In this document: one piece after another, positions 39,767 to 52,208 of the stretch
Layout: each line of letters starts with the position of its first letter
Position numbering within the stretch: the first letter of the stretch is position 1
DNA from: Mesostigma viride
Taxonomy: Eukaryota > Streptophyta > Mesostigmatophyceae > Mesostigmatales > Mesostigmataceae
Direction: 5' to 3'
Assembly (NCBI GenBank): GCA_009746045.1
Contig: RPFO01000510.1
Coordinates: 1-60,000, forward strand
Length of the DNA stretch: 60,000 nt
Translations under genes and position numbers: made by a program
The notes under the pieces: model-generated
Seen by the model: only the letters and a program-made list of their open reading frames with translations
Database searches by the model: none
What the model was told of the DNA's origin: nothing

Positions 39767-40062
39767 CAGTGGCGGAGAGCGGCCAGGGCCTTGCTTCGGG
39801 GTCGGCCATTGCAGGTGATCCTCGCCAGCAGACAATCACGAGGTTTGTGAACCCCACAAACGAAGAGGAGTGCCAGCTCCTGGTGGCCAACTTCTTTGTT
39901 GAGAACGCAATTTCCTTTCACGCGGCTCAGAGCCGCTCTTTCAAGGCGATGATTTCCGGCCTGAGTCAGTACAAAGGGCTGATCACTGCTCCCAGTCGGT
40001 GGCTGCTGGCAGGCAAACTTCTTCAGAAGCAAAAGACAAGGCAATTAGTTATTCATTCATGA
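39767..40062 (+). pseudogene. hAT-like transposase, part downstream of the copia insertion
   Basis: Immediately after the target duplication the frame reads VAESGQGLASGSAIAGDPRQ, then QQTITRFVNPTNEEECQLLV and the characteristic hAT segment NFFVENAISFHAAQSRSFKA followed by APSRWLLAGKLLQ (compare the usual hAT pattern of Ile-Pro-Phe, short gap, Ser-hydrophobic-Phe, then Pro-Ser...Leu...LL). This continues the frame open at 14,862 with no shift. It ends at a stop at 40,060-40,062 or a splice site I cannot place. The catalytic and dimerisation domains are absent, so the gene is 3'-truncated here. Confidence 0.65.
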
Positions 40063-40429
40063 CCCATTTTGATATAGGATGATCAGATTTGATAGCTCGT
40101 TGTCTCATTCATGCATGGTACAGTAATGGTTGTCAGTGTTCTGACTTGACTGCACCTTGCCATGAGTGGTAACCATATTGCATAACTATACCCTAAAGCC
40201 TCAAACCCAAAAGGCCCATTCATAACCATGCTCTAAAGGCCGAATTGCACACTGTCGTATTTTGCCGTATTCAAGCCGACGTATTCTGCCGGGGTCTAAG
40301 TATATACCCGTATTTTGGAGGCCGACGTATTTGACGTACCGACGTATTTCACGACCTGGATTACCAAACGCATGTACTTGCATGCGGGTAAAAACATGGC
40401 TGGTGCTAACGCTCAAGCAGCACCGGGAG
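40063..40429. other. Spacer with repeated CGTATT motifs
   Basis: No gene. Between 40,255 and 40,352 CGTATT occurs six times, partly as GACGTATT, spaced irregularly. Marks the junction between the hAT remnant and the truncated copia family 2 copy A. Confidence 0.5.
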
Positions 40430-40680
40430 GCAATAACAAGAAACACTAACAGAAAACAAACAAACAAGCAAAACTGTTACCGAAACCATGGTTGGTGTTG
40501 AGGCAGCACAGATGCTGTCCTCCCACTACAAACAAACAAACGAAACGGTTACCAAGCCATGGTTGGTGTTGAGGCAGCACGGCTACTGTCCTCTCACTAC
40601 CAACAAACAAACGAAACGGTTAACAAACCATGGTTGGTGTTGAGGCAGCACAGCAAAGATACTGTCCTCTCAATCAATAC
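40430..40680 (+). repeat. 71 bp tandem repeat, three units
   Basis: GTTGGTGTTGAGGCAGCAC recurs at 40,491, 40,562 and 40,633, exactly 71 bp apart, within units that also share AAACAAACAAACGAAACGGT. A weaker fourth copy precedes it near 40,395. Confidence 0.85.
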
Positions 40681-40757
40681 AATGAACAAACAAGAAATGC
40701 TGCGATTAATTAACAACAACAACAATAAAAAAAACAACAACCGGCCCCAACAGGGCG

Positions 40758-41563
<806 letters not shown>

Positions 41564-41564
<1 letters not shown>

Positions 41565-42690
41565 ATGTGAGTTCTCTCACCTTGCTTACTCTGAGGATGA
41601 TGATCTCATTAACATTGGGGATGGCAGCCAGGGCATAATTGACTTTGAGGCAGCAACCTTACTACTGTCCTCCCAACACCCTGTACTGGAACCTTACATA
41701 AAAGCACTAACCCCCACTGTTGACAACTCCATTGATATCAAGGAGCTTGCTCACCAGCTGCACCTAGCCATGGGTCATGAAACAGTGGCTGAGGAACTGG
41801 CGAGACGGCTGGGGGGTAGTAGCATGGGTAAACCACTCAGAAATGCAGTAAAACTGGCTAGACAACACTGTCAAGAATGTCAGTTTAACAGCCCAAAACC
41901 TCAAAAATGGCATACTGCAACTCCCTCCACCACTAGAGGCATGATAGTGGGGGATGTAATGCACATCAACAAAGATGTCCAACCCTACCTGATCCTAAAA
42001 GACTCATGGTCCAGGTTCACAGTCATGGAACCCCTACCTGGCATGTCTGCCGGGCAGCTACGTGTGGCACCCATGATTGCTTTACCCAGATTCTACTACC
42101 CAGTTGACAGAATTTTGCTTGATCAACAATTTTCTTGTCTGACTGACCTGGAAGGGTGTGAAGCAATAGAGATTGCTGGGCTGGAAGATCATGAGGGTCA
42201 GGGGGTCATTGAAAGAACCATCAGATCTGTCAAAACCCTACTAGCCAAAAATCCCTCGAAGAATGCTACTTCAGGGGTCTATTGTGACAGGGCACTCTGG
42301 TGTCATGAAATGTGCACAACCCTAAACATGAGACCTGTCCTGCATGCAAGTGGGGTGAGGTAATCCCAGCAGGACTGCAGGCAGGTGTATATCCCCGAGA
42401 GGTGATAGCACTGTACAACACTGCACGTGCACAATTAACCTCAGCAAAACTGGCAGAAAAAGATAAAACCCATCCCAGGCCAGTATTCCAAAAAGGTGAT
42501 CAAGTCCTCTACTACAAGGAAAACAGTTTTGGTAAGGTTGGAACTTGGCTAGGTCCAGTTACCATCCATGGATTTACCAAACATGGCAAGACAGTGGATG
42601 TCAAGCACAATCTCAATGGAAAGCGTCACAGGGTGAGCTGTCATAGAATTAAGAAGTATTATTCTCCCATGGCAGACGTGCCTGGGGAAG
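41564..42690 (+). pseudogene. Copia family 2 copy A integrase
   Basis: HHCC zinc module (LHLAMGHETVAEELARRL, QHCQECQFNSPK), catalytic Asp in GDVMHINKDVQPYLILKDSW, second Asp in ILLDQQFS, and Glu in EDHEGQGVIERTIRSVK. It is followed, after a frame break at about 42,360, by a GPY/F-like module: RPVFQKGDQVLYY, then WLGPVTIHGFTKHGKTV. No protease motif lies between the gag zinc fingers and the HHCC module. Copy B has the same arrangement and a frame break at the same place, but in the opposite direction, so that break is not a conserved signal. Confidence 0.85.
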
Positions 42691-43657
42691 AGTCTTTAAG
42701 CATGGACTCACTACTTCTATCTGGCAACTCCAGCATGCCCAGCAGTAGCCCTGAGCCACCAATAACTGCTGTTGACAGCACCACAGCACCCTCTGTGAAC
42801 CCTTCCACCCTCAGTGAAGCCAGGCCCACTTCACAACCTGAGGATAGCTTATTAACCAGGCACGAGGTAGCTGGTCTGGAAGCACATCAGACCCAAGGCA
42901 CCAAATTGTCTGCCAACCCTCCCGCTCTGAGGTCAAGATTGGCAGTCGCCTTGCAAGCACTACACAGGTTACATAAGCAACAAGCTGCTGTGGCCGAAGG
43001 GCTGGCAAAAGTCTCAGCTGTGTGCACTAGTCAGGACCCCTGGACCCTGGCAATAGACACTCAGGCACAGGTCAGTGTGATCAGTGCACAAGCCATCCCT
43101 GGTCTTGAGATTGCACCTTCATTTTGGGCACGGGTGCAGGATTTCTCAGGCCAAAGCTCACCCAGTGGATGTAGTGGGACAAGTGTTAATTCCTATACTT
43201 GGTATTCAGACACCCTTCCAGGTGGTGGCAGGGTACTCTGGTAACACCTTGTTGGGGGAACCTTTTGTATCCTATCCTGGGGTGCTTATCTCAGCTAATG
43301 AGCTCAGTATCACAGGGGTGGGTGCAGTTCCTCTGGACCACTTTAAAATCCCTCTCTCCAGTATTGTCCCTGGTATGGATGCTTTCATCAAGGCAGTCAA
43401 CACTCAGTATGCACCAGGGGAGATCCCTGATCTGGACAAGTTAGTGCACAGCCAGTTCCTCCATCCCTCAGCCTTTGGGCTGGGTAAGTGGGACATAGCC
43501 ATGCACTCACCCCAACAAATCTCCCACGTCATACAGGAATGCAAAACACAAAAAGGGTTTACCAAGTGGCTGATGGCCATTGTCCACCAAGCCAGGCAGG
43601 AATGGGTCCTGCCCAACCCCCAAAACCCTCAATACAAACCGCCTGTCACCCCTTCAT
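42691..43657 (+). pseudogene. Copia family 2 copy A protease-like domain, after integrase
   Basis: A Ser/Pro-rich linker (MDSLLLSGNSSMPSSSPEPP) leads to a retropepsin-like sequence: DPWTLAIDTQAQVSVISAQA, where DTQA stands in place of the usual D-T/S-G-A. After a one-base shift at about 43,140 comes HPVDVVGQVLIPILGIQ and GYSGNTLLGEPFVSY, matching the second half of an aspartic protease, where a hydrophobic-hydrophobic-Gly precedes the C-terminal helix. A further domain (SAFGLGKWDIAMHSPQQISH) runs to 43,657, where the foreign insert begins. The Gly-to-Gln change in the active-site triplet could mean the enzyme is dead. Confidence 0.65.
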
Positions 43658-44542
43658 AGCCGAAAATGTAGCAAAAAGCACCAGTTTGGTTTGGAATTCA
43701 ATGCTACCGATATTAATGCATCGTTTACGGTCAAAAATCCCCCCAAAACTGCGAATTCACTGCCGCTATCACGAATTCTATTTTATTCCGCGCGACCAAA
43801 AAATGCAGTTTACCCCCCATGCCGATGGCAGTAAAAGAAAGCAGCGATATTTTAAACCAGCAACTTGCCGCCACAACCCAACATCATTAAATCATCGTCT
43901 CCAACATTCGAGCATTTTTTTTGCATTTCTATAGCCCTACATTGCTAGTTTCGCCTAAACGCTGTCGCCATGGCCACTTCCGCAAGGGGTGCGCGCACCG
44001 TGCACCCACTTTTCACTTCACGGCGGTACCGCGAATATTTTTGGCGCCAAAAAATTCGGCGGGCGCACGTCCCCTTAATTCCTATACTTGGTATTCAGAC
44101 ACCCTTCCAGGTGGTGGCAGGGTACTCTGGTAACACCTTGTTGGGGGAACCTTTTGTATCCTATCCTGGGGTGCTTATCTCAGCTAATGAGCTCAGTATC
44201 ACAGGGGTGGGTGCAGTTCCTCTGGACCACTTTAAAATCCCTCTCTCCAGTATTGTCCCTGGTATGGATGCTGTCATCAAGGCAGTCAACACTCAGTACG
44301 CACCAGGGGAGATCCCTGATCTGGACTAGTGCACAGCCAGTTCCTCCATCCCTCAGCCTTTGGGCTGGGTAAGTGGGACATAGCCATGCACTCACCCCAA
44401 CAAATCTCCCACATCATACAGGAATGCAAAACACAAAAAGGGTTTACCAAGTGGCTGATGGCCATTGTCCACCAAGCCAGGCAGGAATGGGTCCTGCCCA
44501 ACCCCCAAAACCCTCAATACAAACCGCCTGTCACCCCTTCAT
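43186..44542 (+). repeat. 470 bp direct duplication flanking a 417 bp insert
   Basis: 43,186-43,657 (472 bp) and 44,075-44,542 (468 bp) are near-identical, both starting TTAATTCCTATACTTGG and ending CACCCCTTCAT. The second copy has a 4-base deletion at about 44,326 that creates a stop, plus a few substitutions. The insert (43,658-44,074) is unrelated sequence with TTTTTGGCGCCAAAAAATTC near its right end and no gene. Confidence 0.92.
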
Positions 44543-45994
44543 GGGATGTGCCAGAGGGAGCCCAAAAGCTCAGATTAAAATTTGTTCTCAAACAAAAACC
44601 ACAAAAAGTGGGCTCCCCGATTTTCCATGCCAGACCATGTGTCACAGAATTAAAGGGGACCTCCACACTGCCAAAAGGGGAAACTTACACACCTGGGCTG
44701 CAACAAACCTCACTCAGGATCATGCTCTCCCTATTCCTCCACAACCTCAATGCAGGCCAAGACTTTGTCTGCAAAGCCACTGATATTAAAAGGGCCTTCC
44801 TCAGGGGGGACCCAGAAAAGGCTGAATCTGTGTGGAAAGGGAAGGTGTACGTGGTAGACACCCCAGCTGTGTGGAAACCTTACATTGATGAGTGAGCCCC
44901 ACCTTATCATCAACATTGGGGTGGAAGGGCTTGTCAGTGCCCCCAAAATTTTCAGAGACTCAGCAGAGGAAGTATTCAAAAAGCTCAAGGCCACGTATGA
45001 TGACCTGAACCCATGCTTTTTTGTTGTACCCACCCCCTCTGGACTGCTGTTCTTTGTGTGGCATGGAGATGACCAACTCATTTGTGGGCCTAGAGCTGAG
45101 GTGGAAAAATTTATTCAGCAGGTCCAGGAATCATATGAGATTGGCAAACAGGTGGAATTGAGCACAACCCCCATCCAGTTCTGTGGCATCATGTTGCAGC
45201 TGCACAGGCAGCAGGATCAGTGGGTCTGCTCTCTCTCTCCTCCTGCAGAATATATTCACGATTGTCTAGATCTGCTGCAACACAACTACCTCCCCCTACA
45301 CATGTGTGCCACTGTTCAGCCGGCAAACTGGGGTGGTGGTCAGCCATGTGGGGCTCCCTTAGCTGTCATCAGCAGGGTCACCCATGATGTTCTAGTCAAA
45401 ATCAAATGCAGTCAAATCAGGAAGTTGGTTAATGATTGCCCTCCCCTCATCCTCCATGGTCTGAATCTGATGGAAGACATTCACATCCACAGTGTCATGT
45501 ACAGCTCCATGGAGAGCAGAACAATCAATCAGATGGGGGCTCGGGAATCAGGGCTGTTTTTTCTCACCAACAGGTCAGATTACATGTCCCTCACTTCCTG
45601 GTACAGCAGACTACACCGCAGAAAACCTGGCAGCAGCAACTCAGCTGAATGTCGTGCTGTGGTGTCTGCTGCATTGCATGCACGTTCCCTGCAGCACATG
45701 CTCACCTGGTTACAAACCCAGGCAGGCAGCACATGTAATGTCATCTCACATCTCTATACTGACAGCTACTCTGTGATCAGTTTTCTAACCAAGAAATTTG
45801 TTTGTGCTGCTGTCCACACTGACCTGGATTGGGTGATCCTCAAACAGGAGGCCACTTACTTTTCCAGCTGGACTCATGTGGACGATGAGGACAACCCAGC
45901 AGACGCCCTAACGAAGCTGCGGGATGCTGCTGGACAACAGTACCAGCTCCTCTTTGAAAACATGAACCCCTATGGGATCAGAGTCAGTGTATGA
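44543..45994 (+). pseudogene. Copia family 2 copy A reverse transcriptase and RNase H
   Basis: RT begins WDVPEGAQKLRLKFVLKQ, then FHARPCVTELKGTS and KATDIKRAFLRGDPEKAE (first catalytic Asp). After a stop at 44,893 and a frame change, it continues GLLFFVWHGDDQLICG, in which HGDD replaces the usual YVDD. RNase H shows SSNSAECRAVVSAALHARSL with the Glu and LYTDSYSVISFLTKK with an Asp. The end DEDNPADALTKLRDA matches the copia C-terminus. Stop at 45,992-45,994. Divergent from copia family 1 in nearly every motif. Confidence 0.85.
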
Positions 45995-46320
45995 ATAAAT
46001 GTATGGCCACAGCTCAGTACACAACCACCACACCCCCCTACCACAGCGATAGCTGCTGGGCGCCATAAAATTCAACACATTTGCTGTGGGGTGTGAGTGC
46101 TGACTAGGTCAGATTTCTATCCATTTGAAGCTTGAGGGCACAAGCCTTGTATCCAATTTATTGAATGTGTGCTCCAATACCTGGCCAAACCAGCCAGCTG
46201 TGCCACACCTTATTTAATGTGCAATCCAACACCTGGCCAGAACAGCCAGCTGTAACCAACCTGGCTCAACCAGCCATGTCTCTTTTGTACCCCTAATCAA
46301 CTTAAAAACAATAACAATAA
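45995..46320. other. 3' untranslated region of copia family 2 copy A
   Basis: No gene. Repeated CTGGCCAAACCAGCCAGCTG / CTGGCCAGAACAGCCAGCTG blocks near 46,182 and 46,223, and TTAAAAACAATAACAATAAT before a G run at 46,324-46,328 that could be the polypurine tract. Confidence 0.5.
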
Positions 46321-46328
46321 TGTTGGGG

Positions 46329-46834
46329 GTGCAGACCTGCATAAGAAATAAATAATAAAACAATACTGGAGTTAGTCTCCATGCTTTGCTGCAGACTAAG
46401 TCTCAAAGGCATTGTGAATACAACGTATGAATAAGCCTTGTAAACCTACGTTGGTATGTGAATATAAATATACCACGTGGGCTATGCAGATAGGAATGCT
46501 AGTCGAGTCGCATACGTTTCCCTAGATAGGTACTTTGGGTACTGGGGTACGTGACAGATGTCAGTACCCAGTATACGTAGTGTCCTGTCATTGGACGGTA
46601 CTAGAGTATCCTAGATAGGGACCGTACTGCAGCGTGCATTGATCTGTGATCACACGATGCAGTGACTAGACTGCGACCTGTCATCGTGCAGCCTCGGGCC
46701 AACGGTCTGCACCCAACGGTCACTGCATGGCGGCGCGGCCAGTGAGAGGAACGTTGATAAAGGGTGAACCTATTTTCTAATGAACCAAGCAATTCATTGC
46801 TCACAGCTCACAGTGATCTCAAGCATTATACCAA
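46329..46834 (+). repeat. Putative LTR shared by copia family 2 copies A and B
   Basis: Sits between the RNase H end of copy A and the gag of copy B. It is preceded by TTGGGGG and contains a TATA-like AATATAAATATACC at 46,461-46,474. It ends near ATTATACCA before AGGTATCACATTCG, which resembles a GGTATCA-type primer site. Only one copy exists in the window, so the ends cannot be proven. Confidence 0.4.
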
Positions 46835-46851
46835 GGTATCACATTCGTTTC

Positions 46852-49323
46852 CTAACTGCCGGGTAGTCACCTTGTCGGGGGAGCAGGCGGGCGGGGAGTC
46901 TGGCAGCGAGTCGGAGTCCAGCTCGCTCGGTTTGTTTGGTCTGCAGCCTTCGTCGGCCAACGAGGCACGCACAGCGCAGGTGGAAGCCGACGCTGTTGTA
47001 GCACGTCGCCTGCAGGAGCAGGAGTCCGCGGAGGAGAGGCGGTTGGACGTGAGGTCACGTGAGCGCGCCCAGCAGATGGAGGATGCTGGTCGGGTCCGCG
47101 CGGCCCTGAGGAGGCCAGTATCGCCGACGCACGAGGTAGTGAGGCGGGGCGACCTGGCATGTTTCCAGCGACTGCCTCGTTCGGCGACGATCCCCAAGGA
47201 GATCGACGGGATCCTCCAAGAGTCAGAGTTTTCCCTGACGGGGCCGTCGGCATCTGAGGCCGACGAGCTGGTGGAGATGACGCCGGCGATGCAGGCGCGA
47301 GAGAAGAAGGCGCAGCGTAGGCTGGCGGCCTTCAAGGCTGAACGTGAGAAGAAGCAGAGGCGGAGGAACGTGATCGAGCAGCGGAAGCTGCGCGAGCAGA
47401 GGGAACGTGATCGGGCGGCGGAGCTTGCTGCGTGAATTCGGGTAAAGATGTCGCACACGAAGGTGCGCAGAGACCATCTGGCCCGCGACATGCGCGGTCG
47501 TGGAAGACCACGAAGGTGGCCGAGTTGGCAGCATTGCAGGGGCCGGGCCGCCGGGAGGCCGAGGAGCGGTACTACAAGAAGCTGGCCGCCTGGGAGGATA
47601 GCCTATCCCGGCTGGAGCGTCGGATGCTGAAGCAGCGGAGACGCATGTCCAAGAACATGAAGAAGGCAGCAGTGCGAGGACCGCTGGGGGAGGCGGTGAG
47701 GGCTGAATTTGGTTTGATGCCCGACGAGGATGTTACGACGGAGCAACTGTATCATTTTCTGTCTCAACCCCACCACACCATCACCAACAGGGATGGTTCA
47801 GCGGCACGTACACGCGTGACACACAGGGGCGAACCCGGGCCAGCGACATTGACTCATCGGGAGGATGTCCGGGCGCAACTCCGTTTGGCACAGAAGATGC
47901 TGGACGAGGGGAGGGAGCTCATGCACCCCTGCAGAGCATGGCATGCTGGCAACGACGGTAGCCAGATTGGTGGAATCCCTAAAGCCAACAAGAAGAAGGG
48001 TTCCAGACCAGTGTGCTCGCAACACAAGCGCAAGAGGGACGAGGAGGAGGACGAGGGGGGAGCTGGAGGGGAGGGGGATAACGGGGGGCGACGGGGGAAG
48101 GGCAAGGGGCCTATGTTTCCCCAGGGCAACATGGAATCTGCACCAGGACTGCACGAGGGCGGAGGGCAGCAGCAGCAGCAACAGCATCAGCAGCAGCAGC
48201 CGCCGCCAACCGCAGGAACGACCACAACCACCACCATGGCCTTGTGTAGGCCCAGATTTGATCCCAAAAAGAAAGAGGATAAGCTAGTATTCCCGGGGCT
48301 GCCGGAGGGCCATACCCAGGACGAGGCTAGGGAGTGGTTATTCAAGCTTCCCCATGCTTATGCTAGTGACAACATTCGTGACTGGTTTGCATCCCTGCGT
48401 GCCTCCACACCAATCCATCAATCTGCCAAACCCATCCAACAGTTGGTACAATTGTATCAAAAACGTGCTAGCAGTGGGGTGGATGTGGCAGAGAATGTTT
48501 TGTGGGCACAGTTCATGGTATAGACCTTCGTGCACTAGTCACCACGGGGGAGCACTTAGAAGTACTCAAGGGCTTCCAGTGGATAGAGGCGTACAAGGTC
48601 AACAAGCGTGACTATGTCAGTGACAATAAGAAATATGTCATGTACATAGAGGGGGATGAGGAGCTAAAGAAGCTCAATGCGAAGTACCTAGTGCACCTGT
48701 GGTTGCAAAAGGCAGAACAGGATCCTACCACACTGTCAGTTATACTGGCAGGTCTGAAGGACAAGTGGGAGGATTTCAGGAAAGCAATGGCTAATGTGCA
48801 GCAATGCCTAGAGCCCTTTGCTGCTGCAGCCAAGGATGTTAAGGTGAAACAGGTTAAGGGGGAGGAGGCCTCAGGTACGGGGCTCTCCAAAAAGCAGATG
48901 CAGTCGCTGGTGGCCCAGGTGAAGGCGGTATTAGGGGGGGATAAAAACAAGAACAACAAAAGTGGGGGAGGTGGAAATAAGGGGGGGGGGAAGAATAATA
49001 ACAATAGAAAAACAAAACCAAGTGGGGGAGCTAGCAAGCCAGCAGGTGCTAAGCCAGCAGGGGGGGATAGGAGGTTGCCTCATGACCGGCCCACCAAGCA
49101 TTGCGTTAGGTGCCTTTGTAAGGGGCACTTAAAGGATGATTGCTGGAAAGGCAAGCCTGATTATGGCTCTGACGTGGATGTTTGTCCTGGTTGTTGGAAA
49201 ACACGTCACCCCATTGCAGCAGGAGCGCGGTGCACGGCTCCAAGGCATAACAAAACCACGCCGGGGCGCTACAACCGCGCGCCGGGGGCAGCTGACCAGC
49301 AGGAGAACTGTAGGCTACCCTAA
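46852..49323 (+). pseudogene. Copia family 2 copy B gag region
   Basis: Three successive frames. 46,852-47,435 is charged and coiled-coil-like (AEREKKQRRRNVIEQRKLRE). 47,432-48,523 begins MNSGKDVAHEGAQRPSG, overlaps the first by one codon, and includes a Gln/Pro/Thr-rich linker and a capsid-like start (LVFPGLPEGHTQDEAREWLF). 48,502-49,323 continues the capsid (YLVHLWLQKAEQDPTTLSVI; VILAGLKDKWEDFRKAMANV), the Asn/Gly/Lys linker and two zinc motifs, CVRCLCKGHLKDDC and CPGCWKTRH. The break at ~48,520 is probably a small indel. It is much longer than a typical copia gag (over 800 codons together), so the N-terminal coiled-coil part may be a lineage-specific addition. Confidence 0.7.
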
Positions 49324-50499
49324 CCATTTTTCACAAATGGTTACCTGCTACCTTCTGTCTGCCAAGTGTTGCCTGAATGTGATGATGTACGTGGATTGGG
49401 ATGTGGCATATGATATGACACTGTCACACATGACTTGTGACTCCACCATAGCTTCTCTCAGTGCAGCAGCAGAAAAGGTAATCACGTATGGTGCTCTAGC
49501 AGAGCAACTGCACAAGGTTATGGGCCATGAGGCTGTGGCTGAAAGGCTAGCCAATAAAATACAAGGCCATGATCTGGAACAGATGTGCAGCCACGTACGT
49601 AAGCACTGTGAGCAATGTCAGCTATATGCTCCTAAACCCAGGAAATGGCATGTGGCCACACCACCACTGGCTAGAGGCAAACTGGTTGGGGATGTTATAC
49701 ACGTGGTTAAGGACACGGTATACTACCTAGTCATAAAGGATGCCTGCATGTCAAGGTTTGTGGTAGTGGAGCCCCTGCCTGGAATGGATAAAGAGCAGCT
49801 GCACAGAGCTTTACAGATAGCCTTGGCACGTTTCCACCCCATTGAAAAGGTCATGCTAGACCAGCAGTTCCTCTGCATTCAGGACAGGAATGATCTGCCC
49901 AAGATAGAAGTGTCTGGGGCTCAAGATCATGAACGTCAGGGGTTGGTAGAACGTACCATGAGAGCCATCAGGGATGTGATAAGAAAAATGCCATCCAGGT
50001 TGGCTGACTCTGGTAGCTATGCTGACAGCCTGGCATCTTGGGCAGCAGGGGTGACTACCCAGCTAAACACGGTCAAACCATGCAATAATGTCCTCACCTT
50101 TTGGGGAAATTACCCCAACTGGCCTTCAGTCAGGCAGCTATGCTTCAGAGGTGCACACTCACTACAACACACAAAGGCAGCACTTAGCCAAGTTGCTGGC
50201 AAAGAAAGACAAAAATAATGCCAGGCCTGTGTTTGAAGTGGGGGACCATGTGTTGTTTTTCAGAGAGGCTGATAGAGGCAAAGCACACTCTGCCAGATGG
50301 CACGGTCCAGCTGTAGTCACTAAGATTCATGAAGAAGGGACTGCAGTCACTATACATGACATGACAGAGAGCGTGTGGTCAGCAAGCATAGACTCAAGCT
50401 TTATTACCCACCACTGGCAGACGTGTCAGGGGTAGAATTCTTGGACATGGATTCAGAGCACGGCTCTGGGGGTTTGATCTCACCCAATGAGTGGGCCAG
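49324..50499 (+). pseudogene. Copia family 2 copy B integrase, cut by gypsy-like copy 2
   Basis: The frame opened at 49,136 in the +1 phase overlaps the end of gag and gives, from 49,324, HHCC (LHKVMGHEAVAERLANKI, KHCEQCQLYAPKPRKW) and the catalytic residues in GDVIHVVKDTVYYLVIKDAC, VMLDQQFLC and AQDHERQGLVERTMRAIRDV. After a frame break at about 50,100 it continues RPVFEVGDHVLFFREAD and WHGPAVVTKIHEEG, a GPY/F-like module. Closely parallels copy A. The element is interrupted at 50,499, before the position of the protease. Confidence 0.85.
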
Positions 50500-51072
50500 T
50501 GTTACGTCGCGTAACAATTCGTTGTAGTTACGGACGTAAATTAGGTCCTTTGCCTCGGTTGTCCCTAGGTTTACGTTTAGGCTCCTACCGGGACATTATT
50601 GTCCTCGTAACAGTACTGTGGTACATTGGGTGCCGTTGGGCGCCGCGCCGCGTACTTTACTAGTGGTCCTGATCCTGTGGTAGAATGTAGTGGACCAGCG
50701 TGCATCAGTAGATTTAGTGGACCAGCGTGCACCTGTAGGCGAGTGCCATGTCGGCCCGAGCGTGTTGGACCGTTGGTGACCATTTATGCGCGTTCTACCC
50801 CTTGTGTGTGCACTCGGCGTGTGTTAAGTGAATTGACACATTTAGGCTTGGGTCACGGCAGTGTAGTTGTGTTTCCTTCCTCTATTCCTGGAGTAAACGG
50901 GTTTTGATAAATGGTTGTATGGCGTATTATAGTAACACTTACGTTAATGCATTGAGATCAGCTCCGTCACGTTCGTCTTTCGCCAGAGGGTTAAGTAGAG
51001 GAGGCCTGACCAGTTTAGGTAGTATCAGGCCCATTAGAGGTAGAGGTGGAGGTAGATATCCGCGGCGTAACA
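50500..51072 (+). repeat. 5' LTR of gypsy-like copy 2
   Basis: 573 bp, TGTTACG to CGTAACA. Followed after one base by TGGTTCCGGAGGAAC, the putative primer-binding site. Confidence 0.94.
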
Positions 51073-51605
51073 ATGGTTCCGGAGGAACTTCAGTAGGTAG
51101 TGAACGAGACGACTATCCCTTGCCACATACACCTTTTCAAGACCCCTTCCGCGTCCAGGAACAAGAAGTCGACACTTCCTTGATAGGTAATGGGCGGGTC
51201 GCCTTCAAGCTAGGAGCGTCGTGCTGCCCGTTTCGGGACACGCTTTACCTAGAAGCTAGACCTGCTCACAGCGGATAAATCCTTTCGTAGTTAGCCTGTC
51301 CTTCGCCTTGTTTTCCTGCTTACGGTTGTTTCCTGCCTTAGATAGGGGAGTATTACTGTTCGGAGACGATTAGCGTCGCAGTACCTACACCTTTTTCCTT
51401 GTGCTGCTGCTTTATTAGACGGCCGCACCCGCAGAGTTACGGGGCGCTGTGTTAGGACGAGCGCTGGGATATCCGGCCGCTGACTTAGGACGAGAGCTGG
51501 AAACTCCCGCCCTCCTTCTTCTTTCGGTGATCCAGATCGTCAAGCTAAGTCGCCTACCCCTACCTCGTCTAGCTTGACATCACAAGACACGCCAGGTGAG
51601 TTATC
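51073..51605. other. 5' leader of gypsy-like copy 2
   Basis: Untranslated leader. Contains the putative primer-binding site (51,074-51,088) and a frame running out of the LTR to 51,278, identical to that of copy 1. Confidence 0.5.
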
Positions 51606-51998
51606 ATGAGTCAACGTCGTGTTTTTACTGCGCCTTCCCATTCATCTAGTGATAATAGTTTAGCTAAGTATTACGTAGTTATTACCCCTCAATGGTCAGC
51701 CATTTTCCTCTCTTGGTCAGATGCTAGGAAGATAGTGCAAAACCGTACATATAATGTAATTAGGTATAAGAAATTTGTTACCTTCGAGGAAGCTCAACAA
51801 TTCCTTATAGACCATAGCGTATCAGATCTAGGCCTACACGTACGTTCTACTCCTCATGGTCGCCCTCCTGTAGAAGCTCTAGATTTTGCTACCCCTCCTT
51901 CGTCTCCCCCTAAGAGGGCTGCATCCTCATCTAGCTTAGATACTCCTCTCACCTTGGAATTCGGTTCCCTATCCATTACTGTTGTTAAAAAGGACTGA
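51606..51998 (+). CDS. Viroplasmin-like ORF, gypsy-like copy 2
   Basis: 130 codons from the ATG at 51,606, identical in protein sequence to 28,529-28,921. KYYVVITPQWSAIFLSWSDA and YKKFVTFEEAQQFL carry the viroplasmin / RNase H1 hybrid-binding pattern. It precedes gag by 124 bases and has its own start, so it is either a separate product or reaches gag by reinitiation. Confidence 0.7.
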   Translation: MSQRRVFTAPSHSSSDNSLAKYYVVITPQWSAIFLSWSDARKIVQNRTYNVIRYKKFVTFEEAQQFLIDHSVSDLGLHVRSTPHGRPPVEALDFATPPSSPPKRAASSSSLDTPLTLEFGSLSITVVKKD

Positions 51999-52122
51999 TT
52001 TAAATTGTTCCTTTCTTTTAAGCCATTAAAATCTTTTCCTTTTCTTTCCTTGCCTTATATTAGGCCTTGTCCTTTATCCTTGTTGCTTTCAGTTAGATTT
52101 TTGATCATTTACTTAAACAAAA

Positions 52123-52174
52123 ATGGATCCAGTGGGTGGTAACCTGTCGCCTATACCTACCAATACTCCTACTA

Positions 52175-52208
<34 letters not shown>

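Noticed and set aside
42363-50218. Frame break after integrase in both copia family 2 copies as a second programmed frameshift
   Set aside because: It falls at the same place, but the shift is -1 in copy A and +1 in copy B, so independent decay is more likely.
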